DNA of 64,000 nt, taken from Hamiltosporidium tvaerminnensis. Its lineage: Eukaryota; Microsporidia; Dubosqiidae. The stretch lies in assembly GCA_022605425.2 (NCBI GenBank), contig JAKIMF020000001.1:1800501-1864500 (forward strand). Reading direction: 5' to 3'. Shown here piece after piece: positions 10,401 to 20,381 of the stretch; the stretch's first letter is position 1; every line of letters begins with the position of its first letter. The notes below the pieces were generated by a model that saw nothing but the letters and a program-made list of their open reading frames with translations, had not been told where the DNA came from and did not search any database. The position numbers were made by a program, and so were the translations under genes.

Positions 10401-12290
10401 ACCTCTGAGACTATGCAGCATTCCAATTTACTGTACATTTCACTGATTTAATTGACTTCTAGCTAAGATATATCTTGCCGATTTGCATGATGTCCACTTA
10501 GGTAGTGCAATGTCATAGCAACAGGTATAACTGACAACTAAGCTTTTTCGGCTTTAAAGGGTTTTGTTTTTATATCTTCCAGGCGCAAATTCTTCTAACC
10601 CGAATGAGCAAGGCTAGGTTTCCAAGATTTTACATGGCAATTACCCACAAGTTCAGCCACAGCCTTGGATTTAGTTAAGTAAAAAAATGCAAATAAATTT
10701 TAAAGAAAAGTTTCGCCATTTCGTAGACCTTTCCCTCCTCATCCAAACTCTAATGGAACAACCGAAAATGTAGTGTAGTTTTATTTCCACAAAATCCAAA
10801 CAATAATCTTCACACCTATTTCACATACTCATTACCAGGCAGATGGTTTTTTATGTGGTTATTTTCTCTCAACTTTTACTTACCAAATATATATTATTAT
10901 ATTATTACTTAAATATTTAGAATAAAGCTTTGCTATTTTTAAACAACATAGTATTACGTTATAAAACAATTAATTATGCTAAAATCATACCTATAAATAA
11001 TCCAAATTGATTTAAAAAGCTGCATCTTAGGTTTAATATTCAAACTTTTAAAATAAGTCTTTGAAACTGATTGTAGCTTAAATTTTTCTCATGTTTACAT
11101 GCTAATCTGAAATAAAATATCGGGTCTATCGTTCTAATTTTTGGAAATTTTTTAATCCTGGTGTTACTCTTGTTTTTTCACTTTATTTAAATTTAAAATT
11201 CCTAATTTGTTTAAAAGAATAAAATATATTGTTTTAGCGAAACCAGAGGCGTTGATCGAATCCTACGTTGTAAAGCCTAATATTATTGTATCATTTAGTT
11301 CTTTTTGCGTGTAGTCTAAAATCCTACTAATTTTAGAGCTCGCTAATTTGAAATTTCCTTCATCAATCGCTAATAGATTTATATCTTGATATAATTCACA
11401 AAGGTTTGTTGGAGTGGCCATATATTTCATTTCTTAAATCACTAGAAATCACTTAAAAAAGGTTCATAATTTGAATCTTTTGAGCTTGGCTGTGATTAAT
11501 AGTTTTTTTATTTCGTCATATACGTTTTGTAATTTATATTTTTTACTTTTCGTTTAAACTTATGTTTTTATCTGAAATGTATTTGGATTTGCTTCTCATC
11601 TATCAAAAAAAAATATTATGATTATTTTACATTCCGAATTCCTCCTATTCGCTTTATATTTTTTTATTGATCCTGATACTAATAATTTTTAAGGCGATGT
11701 TCGTTTGTAAGACAGCATAGCCAGTTTCTTGCAATTCATATCAGGCAGAAGGATGAAACCACCATTCCGGTGAATGTGTATCATATTTCATTTCGATACA
11801 GAACAAACCAAGTTAAATACTAGTTTGAATGATTTTCTTTTAATATATAGATAAATCGAAGAACTTAAGATTCTAAAAAGGATAAAATATTTTTTGCATT
11901 TAATTTACACTTATTTTATATCTAAACTTTTAATTAATCTTCGCTTTAACTTATTCCAATAAGCAAAAGTCTAATATCGGGCACACGTTGTCAATTATTT
12001 ATCAATATTTTTAAATATATACATTTTCTAGAAGATATTGGTTTTACACAAAATGTATTATTTGTTATTAGTATTTAAATTTTCGTTTTGAAAAAAATCA
12101 TCAAATATGCAGTTATTGAAAATCTATTTCTAAATGAATTCAAGTTCATCAAATTAAAGGTGGCTTTGTAATGAGATATTCATATAGGCATGGAATATCA
12201 TTTTCATATATTCTGTCTAGTTTTTACCTCGAGAGCTACATAAGAAACACTTACAAAAAAAGCTAACAGCCTTAAAAATTCACTATCCAT
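7400..12290. other. E1 spacer: 4.9-kb non-coding segment, invertible
   Basis: This is the unique loop of the palindrome, with no ORF above about 63 codons. It is repeated in reverse complement at about 33975-38865 in unit 2; for example the string near 7401 containing AATATTCGAGTGGG is found inverted at about 38848. Inside it are an old X insertion (10149-10880) and a run of about 10 G next to a TCGAACCC motif (8355-8380). Short ORFs such as 8051-8242 on the minus strand are broken in the other copy and were not called. No centromeric, telomeric or RNA gene signature is recognisable. Confidence 0.75.
10149..10880 (-). mobile_element. Element X, old copy, in the E1 spacer
   Basis: About 730 bp is similar throughout to the better preserved X at 40945-41680. 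Shared strings include GACATTAACGCAGTTCTA, ACTATGCAGCATTCC and GAGCAAGGCTAGGTTTCCA. A possible 8-bp target duplication, TACCAAAT, flanks it (10141-10148 and 10881-10888). It is more AT-rich than the 40945 copy, as expected of an older insertion drifting to local composition. No coding capacity is seen. Sense is taken as minus because the AT-rich TTAAATA-type end lies at the low coordinate. Confidence 0.6.
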
Positions 12291-12948
12291 TCTTTTTTAA
12301 ATAACGTTCTAAATTTCAATGGAAATATTAATTCCTAATCTAATATGATTTATCTAATAAATTAAGGATTAAATCGATAAATTATCCTTTAAGCAATTAA
12401 TTCAAGCAGCTTAATATATCGCATTTTCTATTTCTTAAAGCAATTCATTTTCATTCGGCCTCTTAGTATATTTTGAATTCCCTTAAGCATTTAGTAAAAT
12501 TTGATTATCAGTTCTTTTTAATTTCTTAAAAAAATAAAATATGCTTCGAATTCAAAAAGATAAAATGAAAATTTTCCTTTTTTATACCACAAATTTTTTT
12601 ATTTCAAGTCTGTTATACTCTAGATTTTTTACCATTTAAGTAAACATTTTTAGCGCTGAAATTAGTTGTTCAAACTAAAATATTTATCGAAAAATATAAG
12701 CTACCATAATTCTAGTTTAAACTGTTAGTTAAGAAAAGCTATTTCTTGATTTAATTATTTTAATTAGAATTACTCAAAGTAATATTAAACTCTTAAATAA
12801 TCAATTCAGATATTATTTAAATAAACTAATCAAAATATTCTTTGTTTAATTTTTCTAAAATCTGATTTTTGTATTTGTTTATTTGATAAGAAAACATGAA
12901 ACTTGTTTACAATTTTTATTATAAAAGAATGAATTCCATTGTTTGTTT

Positions 12949-13305
12949 ATGAAAACATTATCTGTCATCCTCTTCTTCATACTCGCTCAAGCCATCTTAG
13001 AAATATATTATGACTCACATCTTCACTTTATAACAATGAGATCATCTTGTAATCAAGTGATATATTACTTCCATAGTTCCTTCCATATTACCTTATATAT
13101 TGTAGAAGTATTTTTGGTTAAAAATGCTTTGGTTTCAATATTACAATACTTCTTTATAGATACAAAGAAAATACCAATGAATGCATTTGAGCAGTATTGG
13201 GTTTTAATCATAGAAGTATATATTGAAATGTTTAAATATCCAGAAAAATTTACTTGCTTAAAAATCATATTAGAACATAATGAAGAATCCGAGCTTAATA
13301 TATAA
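12949..13305 (+). CDS. 118-aa putative secreted/membrane protein, copy E1-right
   Basis: This is an intact 118-codon ORF, the mirror of the gene at 6380-6736. It has an N-terminal signal-like hydrophobic stretch, a second hydrophobic segment at residues 47-70, and Cys34. Variant residues are Ala13, Ala15, His26, Val57-Lys58, Phe68, the segment FTCLKII at 101-107 and the tail SEL. Lys58 is unusual because it places a charge inside the second hydrophobic segment. The 7-codon upstream ORF is at 12929-12952, with its TGA overlapping the ATG. A GC-rich hairpin follows at 13311-13340. Family and function are unknown. Confidence 0.7.
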   Translation: MKTLSVILFFILAQAILEIYYDSHLHFITMRSSCNQVIYYFHSSFHITLYIVEVFLVKNALVSILQYFFIDTKKIPMNAFEQYWVLIIEVYIEMFKYPEKFTCLKIILEHNEESELNI

Positions 13306-13310
13306 GTTTT

Positions 13311-13340
13311 GGGGCTGGACAACCCCGCAAAAACTGTCCC
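13311..13340 (+). promoter_or_regulatory. Conserved GC-rich 3' hairpin (copy E1-right)
   Basis: GGGG at 13311-13314 pairs with CCCC at 13323-13326. GGACA at 13317-13321 pairs with TGTCC at 13335-13339. The two stems overlap and so are alternatives. It lies five bases after the stop codon. The role is inferred. Confidence 0.5.
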
Positions 13341-14176
13341 TGTTAGCAAATTATGTTCTATTAAGAGACGATTGGATTGTTGGATTGATGAGAAATAAAT
13401 AGAATAAATAAAAAGTTCAAAAAAATCGTTTATATTTTATATTTTTTTTCTAAAATACTTTACAAATTTACGCCTTATAAGTTTTGATAATAAAAGCTTT
13501 TTATTTTGGTATTGTTTTTGAGTTTTTCTATGTGATTTGTAAAATAAGATTACGATGTGCATATGTTTCTATTTAAAACTTAAATTCAAATAATAGAATC
13601 TAGATTGTATGATATATAAACGTTTTCTAATTTTTTTAGTAAAAACATAATTTATCAATATTTGGTTCCTTGAAACGAAATTACGAAGCCCTGGGTAAAA
13701 TGACCATATCCAATTAAAAAATTGGATTTAATTTCTCTTAATATTTTAACAATTTTATTGGTATTTAGACAATGAATAAAAATTCGGATAGTTAATTGGA
13801 TCAAAAAAATCACTTTGTATGAAACAAATACAAGTAACGAAAAAGCAAATGAAATTGTATAAAACAAAATCAAATTCTGAAGTTAAGAATATTTTTAAAT
13901 TATTTAGCCAAAAATATAAGCACGAGACCACGCTAGAATTTATTGTTTAGAAATTGAAGGATGATCGAAGAATATAAGAGAATTTAAATGTTATATTCGT
14001 AAGAAATCAATTGAGATCCTTATAATCTCTTGCGAAAATAACTATTTTGTGACTAACTCAGATAAGAGAAAAAAAATCGGTGTTCTTGTAATTTTATATG
14101 ATAACAACGAAATGATATTGCTTATTTACATCACATTTTTGCATGTTCTTTTATACCTCTTTTATATCAAGGTATA
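13341..14176. other. Gene-poor arm sequence between the 118-aa gene and mariner copy B
   Basis: This mirrors 5505-6340. The minus-strand open stretch at 13655-13873 is related to the one at 5752-6030 but lacks an ATG and differs by indels. No gene is supported. Confidence 0.5.
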
Positions 14177-15721
14177 TTATAAGGCTTTTCAATGAATATA
14201 ATAATCCTTGCAATCAATATCATAATTTTTCGATCAATATCATAATCATTGCAATCAATATAATAAATTTTCGATCAATATCATAATTGTTGCAATCAAT
14301 ATCATAATCCTTGCAATCCATAGAATAATTATTTTTAAAAAATAAAAATGTAAAAAATAATTTAGTCATTATAAAATTAACTCCCATGTCAAATTCTTTT
14401 TCAGGTAAAAATACCAACGAGAACAAATATGATTTTCATGTCGGTGAAACACCGGAATGTATAGAGTGCGAAAATGACAATGTTTCGAAGTGTCTTGTAG
14501 AAACATCGGGATCACATGATGAAAATCCCTCAACAACCACCATTCCAGCTCTGAGGAAACAAAAAGTTTCTAATAATGATCGGGAATGCATAATTAAAAA
14601 GACATTGGAAGGCCATTCTATGTCTGCAATTGCCTCGATGTATCAAATAAATTACCAGACGGTTAATAGTATCGTTAAACGATATTTAAAAACCGGCCTG
14701 GTATTTGTCGAGAAAAGAGATGGTGGTGATAGGCGTTCAAAGTTAACTTTGGAAATAAAAGAGAGCTTACAAACCTATGTTGATTAGGAGTGTACAAAAA
14801 CCCTGTATGAGGAGGCAGAATGGATCAAATGTACATTCAATGTTGATGTTTAAACTAGTACATTGATCGCGCACCAAGAGAGTATCATTACACTCTAAAG
14901 CGTATAACATTAGTGCCTGAGCGTAGAAAGTATCCACTGAAAACGAGCTCAGAACAAATTACGCAACTAGTTTTCGAGAATTGGAGGTTAATAACGATGA
15001 CAAAAACTTTGTCTTTTTAGACGAAGTTGGGGTTGTGGTAGTAATACCCCCAGTAGAGGCCCTAATATGAGAGATGAATCTACACAATTTTTTGTGGCTG
15101 CAGCCTGAAGTAAAAATATTTCAGAGTCGCAGCAATGAACAAATATGCTATGATATACCATAATATTCATGAAAGGGCTGTAAATGGTGAGGACTTCAAA
15201 TTATCTATTAATGAGATTAATGAAATTTGTCAAGAGCAAAGAATTTCGACTCCTATATTTGTAATAGACAATGCGAGAATTCATCACTATCGTGGATTGG
15301 ATGATGATGAGGAAATTGCTGCGGATCGAATAAAATTTCTTCCACCTTACTCTCCATTTCTTAATCCAATTGAGAATTTAATCTCAATCTGAAAAAATAA
15401 AGTAATTCGAGGTGGCGCTCGTACTGGGCCTCAGTTGTGAATATTAATTTGTGAAAAATTTAATGAGATCACGGGAGAACATTGTAGTTCTTTTTACCAC
15501 AAAATTTTAGAGTATTTGCAAAAGGCTGAAATAGGGCAAGTGATTCTTAAATAATAAATCTCAAGTACTATTTGTATTTTATTTTTTCAATTTTTATTTT
15601 TTGAAAATAATTATTATATTGATTGCAAGGATTATGATATTGACTTCAACAACTATGATATTGATCGAAAAATTATTATATGGATTGCAAGGATATTTAT
15701 ATTGATCAAAAAACCCTATAA
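14177..15721 (+). mobile_element. Tc1/mariner element, copy B, with long repeat-containing terminal inverted repeats
   Basis: The element runs from TTATAAGGCTTTT (14177) to the inverse AAAACCCTATAA (about 15721). Each end has an inverted repeat of about 120-150 bp containing several direct copies of a motif alternating TTGCAATCAATATCATAAT and TTCGATCAATATCATAAT. This resembles the IR/DR arrangement of some Tc1-like elements, where the inner repeats are transposase-binding sites. Flanking bases read TAT/TA, compatible with the TA target preference of the superfamily. The transposase inside is broken. Confidence 0.65.
14386..15554 (+). pseudogene. Tc1/mariner DD34E transposase, broken (copy B)
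   Basis: The helix-turn-helix part is open from 14386 to 14787. The middle carries frameshifts and stops, with FLDEVG (first catalytic Asp) readable near 15014-15031. The C-terminal part is open from 15135 to 15392 with IDNARIHHY and PFLNPIEN. A TGA at 15390 replaces the Trp codon kept in copy C, and a second TGA follows near 15435. The reading frame ends TAA at 15552-15554. Length would be about 385 codons, within the usual range for the superfamily. It is non-functional. Confidence 0.8.
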
Positions 15722-16369
15722 CTAAAAGATTTTATTATGAGATTTTTATTAAACGATGTTAAAACAGTGTGGTGAATTTAAGGAGTTAAAATTCAGAGAG
15801 TACTACAGTTAAAGTATGGTATTAAATGAATATTTAGGTTAGCAGGTTGTTAAAGATAGTATAGTAAGTTAAAAATTGTTATTAGAGCGTGTCATATCTT
15901 AAATGTGTTTTATTAAATATAACAGGTTTAAAGGTGTCCTATTTGTTTTTTATATTCATTCTTGCTCTTTTTATCGAATTTTTTATAAAATCGGGCAACA
16001 TTTTTAGATGATGGTCATCGAAACATTCATTTTTAACGTTACAATTGTATTTGCAAACCAATGAGAGAACAATGTGGAATATCACTTATATTCCGGAATG
16101 GGCAAAGTCACTAAATACGAATTGATTAATAAAACTAATGTATGAGGATGTCGTAAAATCTTTCGAGGAACCCAGATAAAAGGTATCTTTGATACCGGCA
16201 GGTTCTATCATTTGAATAAAAGGGTTTGTTAACCCGTGTAACTAAAGATTTTTTTGATCAACAAAAGATTTATTTAAATTATTATTCCACTTCAGGTTTA
16301 CCTTTCTTCCACCATTGAGGTTTTAATAAAATATAATTTTATATTTATAATGAATTCAATAACCTATAA
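15722..16369. other. Intergenic AT-rich DNA, start of block G
   Basis: This stretch is present again at about 43092-43740 with small differences. No ORF or RNA gene is recognised. Confidence 0.6.
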
Positions 16370-16660
16370 TTAATAGTAGAATACTACAAAGAGACACATA
16401 AAAAAGGACTGGAAGCCCTTCATCGTACACTAAAAAATTTGAGAGCGAATTTACAGGCTTTCTTGAGAGTGCTAATTTTACCGTCTAGTGATTTTTATCA
16501 AACTCTATCAGTTAGTCTTTGTTTCACACTGAACGATGAACCAAACGCATGTCTAAAATCATCAATATTAAAGAGAAATGCAAAGAAATTAATTAAAAAA
16601 ACTAACCTACGTGTTAGAAAACAAAATGATACATTCACTGCACTTTTTGAAAAAAAATAA
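16370..16660 (+). pseudogene. Remnant of a small Lys-rich ORF, no start codon
   Basis: There is an open frame of about 96 codons with no in-frame ATG. It includes YYKETHKKGLEALHRTLKN and ends KQNDTFTALFEKK. The unit 2 copy (43740-44030) has a TAA after the LRAN residues and further indels. Composition is coding-like, but the lack of a start and the broken paralogue suggest a decayed gene. The family is not recognised. Confidence 0.35.
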
Positions 16661-18000
16661 TAGATATAGAGAATTCAAAGTAATACGTTTACGTATTTAC
16701 ACAATAAATTGCATTTCCAGAAAACTATTATAAGATGACATCAGCTAAAGATCAATGAATCAAAACATTCTTCGAGATATCACGATAAAGTTTAAAATCA
16801 TCCGTGGATCAGTACACGTGCTATATTAACCACTAACAACAAACATTTAAATGAATTAAATTTAAAAATGCAAATTAGAAGACCGGGCGAAATTACAACA
16901 TATAAGTTTATCGATAAAATTATAAATAAAGAAGACTTTGTTTAGATTCTACATAACTCTTGATTCACTGATTTTTTGGGTATTATTCACATGTTTTACA
17001 ATACAAAAGCGAAGCGCCTATCATTCTTCTCCGATAATTTAATTTATTTGTTCTTTATACCGATAAAAGACTTTCGGTAAAAAAAACTTATCAAGAATAG
17101 CATGAAAGTTACAGTATGATCTAAGAAATAAAAAGATAAGATGTAAAGTAGCCGAATTTACATTTTTCAACATATATTTCATTAGAATTAAACCTTTTAA
17201 AACCTTATCTGCGACTCATCTTAATAAAGATAGTAGGCAAATAATGATGTCGAACGCTGCAATTGCGTAGAATAGATCCATATAACCCGGAATTCGCATA
17301 TGAAAAACTTTGTAGGTCATTTCAAGAGTGGGTATATCTTCCGATCTATCCGCATACACGCCAGAAGAAAGAACGAAAAATAGTGTTTAACTGAAAGAGC
17401 GTCCAAATAAATTAATAAAAAGTATTAAAAAAATAAATTTTAATCTATTATGCTAATTTTATCATATTTAAAATTAGTTTCTTACAAGATCACAGAAACA
17501 AACGGTCAGCAAACCAGTTCATTATTCTTTACAAATACAATTGCACATACACGCCTCTAAGAAAAGAGGTTAAAAAATTAAAAGAAAAAATCATTAGATT
17601 TAAACATGTAAAGAAGCTGATCGAAATTGAAACAATGACATTAAAATTTACCGAATGAGTTATATATAAAGAAAGAATGAAATAAAATTAGAATAGCCAA
17701 AACAAGCAATTTAAACCAATTTCTTTAGATACCTTTATGTAATAAAAAAATATTAGATGGAATTTTTTACTACTTGTTTTAATTTTGAATAGATATCCTT
17801 AAAAAATATAATTAAATTTGTTCCAATCCAAAAGACGAACTAAATATTTTTGATAAGTTTTCAAACTTGTTTTATTAATATATTTTATTTTAATTATACA
17901 TCTATTTTTAATATTTTTTTCATTTAAAGTGATATTTTATGTTCAACCTACTGTATCAGACCATATTTTTAACTTTTTTTGTACACCAATTTATTATTAA
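16661..18000. other. Intergenic AT-rich DNA
   Basis: No gene is supported. The segment is duplicated at about 44031-45370 with scattered substitutions and indels. At about 18000 (TTCAGATATTATTT) it meets the cassette of about 640 bp around the 118-aa gene that is shared with the E arms. Confidence 0.6.
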
Positions 18001-18124
18001 TTCAGATATTATTTCAAATAAACCAATCAAAATATTCTTTGTTAAATTTTTCTAAAATCTGATTTTTGATTTGTTTATTTGATAAGGAAACATGAAACTT
18101 GTTTACAATTTTTATTATAAAAGA

Positions 18125-18148
18125 ATGAATTCAATTGTTTGTTTATGA
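18125..18148 (+). promoter_or_regulatory. Seven-codon upstream ORF overlapping the start of the 118-aa gene
   Basis: An ATG ten bases or fewer after a TATAAAA string opens a 7-codon frame (MNSIVCL) whose TGA overlaps the gene's ATG as ATGA. The same arrangement occurs at 6733-6756, 12929-12952, 33299-33322, 39503-39526 and 45496-45519, with Ser or Asn at codon 3. It could permit termination-reinitiation or dampen translation. This is inference from conservation within a recent family. Confidence 0.4.
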
Positions 18149-18501
18149 AAACATTATCTGTCATCCTCTTCTTCATACTCGTTCAAGCCATCTTAGAAAT
18201 ATATTATGACTCACATCTTTACTTTATAACAATGAGATCATCTTGTAATCAGGTGATATATTACTTCCATAGTTCCTTCCATATTACATTATATATTGTA
18301 GAAGTATTTTTGATTATAAATGCTTTGGTTTCAATATTACAATACTTCTTTATAGATACAAAGAAAATACCAATCCATGCATTTGAGTGGTATTGGGTTT
18401 TAATCATCGAAGTATATATTGAAATGTTTAAATATCCAGAAAAATATCTTTATTATAAAACTATTTTAGAACATAATGAAGAATCTGAGCTTAATATATA
18501 A
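18145..18501 (+). CDS. 118-aa putative secreted/membrane protein, copy G1
   Basis: This is an intact copy outside the E arms. It shares about 640 bp (18000-18650) with them and has different flanks. The signal-like N-terminus has Val13, followed by Tyr26, Phe68, the pair Ile77-His78 (IH) and a unique Trp82. The 101-107 segment is YLYYKTI and the tail is SEL. The second hydrophobic stretch (47-70) is kept. The upstream ORF (18125-18148) and 3' hairpin (18507-18536) are conserved. Surface or secreted location is inferred from hydrophobicity only. Confidence 0.7.
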   Translation: MKTLSVILFFILVQAILEIYYDSHLYFITMRSSCNQVIYYFHSSFHITLYIVEVFLIINALVSILQYFFIDTKKIPIHAFEWYWVLIIEVYIEMFKYPEKYLYYKTILEHNEESELNI

Positions 18502-18506
18502 GTGTT

Positions 18507-18536
18507 GGGGCTGGACAACCCCGCAAAAAATGTCCC
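18507..18536 (+). promoter_or_regulatory. Conserved GC-rich 3' hairpin (copy G1)
   Basis: It has the same GGGG/CCCC and GGACA/TGTCC alternative stems after the stop. The loop is one A longer than in E1. Confidence 0.5.
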
Positions 18537-18650
18537 TGTTAGCAAATAAAGTTCTATGAAAGAGACGATTGGATTGTTGGATTTATGAGAAATACATAGA
18601 ATAAATAAAAAGTTCAAAAAAATCGTTTATATTTAAATTTTTTCTTATTT

Positions 18651-19105
18651 TCTTTCAAATTTATCTTTTTCATTTGTTAAAACATATAGTGCCATATAGT
18701 CTCATCTATTCTCAACACCGAGGGGCACACTAAGACCAATGTATTCAATAAACTATGATTAAATATTTCAATACAAATATTTTTGTTGATTTATTACGCA
18801 AAAATAATTATTATAAATATAGTTATGAGATTAAACGACAAAAAGGAGTATTTAATAGGGTTTGTATGCATATTTCTTTTATTGACAATAAGATTGAAAA
18901 AATATCAATTTCAAATAAAAGAGATGAATCATAAAAAAAAACTATATTAAACATAATTCTAAGAGATATAATATTATTTAATATATTATTTTTACTTTTG
19001 TATGTTTTATTTATCTTTCTTTGTTTTATCCTGCTATATTTTCCTTTTTTTACTATATTTGAATTAAAACATCAATTTCAATCTTTTAATCTGCGAATAT
19101 TATCA
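18651..19105. other. Intergenic AT-rich DNA
   Basis: No gene is recognised. It is duplicated at about 46020-46476. Confidence 0.55.
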
Positions 19106-19315
19106 TTAAAATAATTTTTGGTCTGCTGTTTCCACTTTATTACGATGACTTTTCATATAATTAAACCATGAGCTGTTCTGAAGAAATACACGATTGTATA
19201 ATAAACAAGGTATTTGTTGCATATGAATTTTTAGTATTTGTGATATTACTGGTTTATACATCTTATGGACCTTATTTCCCTCGATTTCTATAATTGAATC
19301 GGTAAAAAGCAGCAT
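19106..19315 (-). CDS. Hypothetical 69-aa protein
   Basis: A minus-strand ATG-started ORF is kept open in both units (here and 46477-46686). It begins MLLFTDSIIEIEGNKVHK and is fairly basic toward the end. There are about six amino-acid differences between copies in 69 codons, mostly at the C-terminus, so strong constraint is not evident. No family is recognised. It may be a fragment of a decayed gene. Confidence 0.25.
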   Translation of the reverse strand: MLLFTDSIIEIEGNKVHKMYKPVISQILKIHMQQIPCLLYNRVFLQNSSWFNYMKSHRNKVETADQKLF

Positions 19316-20381
19316 GTTATCACATCGATACTCAACAGTCTATAACATTCATATCCATGATTTTTCAATTCTAACAAATGTATTTATTATTTTATTTTCT
19401 TGATTAAATGAATAAATAGAATTCCATTTAAAAATCGTGATCATCTAAAAAATATGCCAAAATCTCATTCACATTATTTATCTAAAATTACTGCTTTATC
19501 TTAATCAATACTATTCTCATGAATCGTAAATTTCTTTACTACCAAAGTATAATTTAAATGCCTTAAATTCTTTTTTTTCCCGTAGATTAATTAGCTCATA
19601 AAACCAATACGTCAGAAAATCTGTGAATTTAAGAACATCTTTACTTGGTTTTAGAAAAGTGTTGGATTAAAAAAATGCACCTTTGTAAATTAATATTATA
19701 GACATATGCCTTTCCTATTATTACATTTTGTTTTTTCACAATTATAATTTCTAGGTTATTTTAATATAAGTTATTACGAGTTTTATTTTAAAATATAAGA
19801 ATATATTCAAAGATCTCGAAGAAAGAACAAAGAAGAAACAAATATGATCTAATAATAAAGATAAATATACATTCAAATGGATGTTGATTAGCATTTAAAC
19901 TACAGGGTGCATTTCCAGATCTCACGCTTTAATCAGAACCGATATTTTTTCGGATTAAACATAATATATATTATATTCTTTAAAGAGTAAGAACATTGCA
20001 AGGTTTGGTTTTCTACTGTACAATATATTGTTCTCGTCAACTTATACATAAAAAGCGAATATTTATCTCTTATATACTTAAAAAAATAGGTTCTGCATTT
20101 TAATAAAATAGAATTTCCATCGTAAGTTATCTAAAAGAGATTCTTTATTACAATTTTAACAGAATTCCAAAAAAAATTACTTAATTTATTTACTGATAAA
20201 ATAGCAAACCGTGAGAATATATTTTAGGAATAAGTATCGAAAATTATTTAATCAATTTATCTACATTTTAATTGAAAAGCGTTGAAATATTGTTTTCGAA
20301 ACATATTTATCTATGATAAAACAGTTTAAAATCGTATGGTTCATACAACCAAATCTTGATTGTCCTTAATTTCGATTTTTC
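19316..20381. other. Intergenic AT-rich DNA upstream of the LRR gene
   Basis: No gene is seen. It is duplicated at about 46687-47759. It presumably contains the LRR gene promoter, but no distinct motif can be named. Confidence 0.55.

Larger units (their letters stand above)
12290..15828. repeat. Right arm of giant inverted repeat
   Basis: This is the reverse complement of 1-7400 without the R4 insertion. It holds a 118-aa gene (12949-13305) and mariner copy B. Rightward of 15828 the sequence continues into block G. The pairing partner of that continuation would lie left of the window. Confidence 0.9.
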
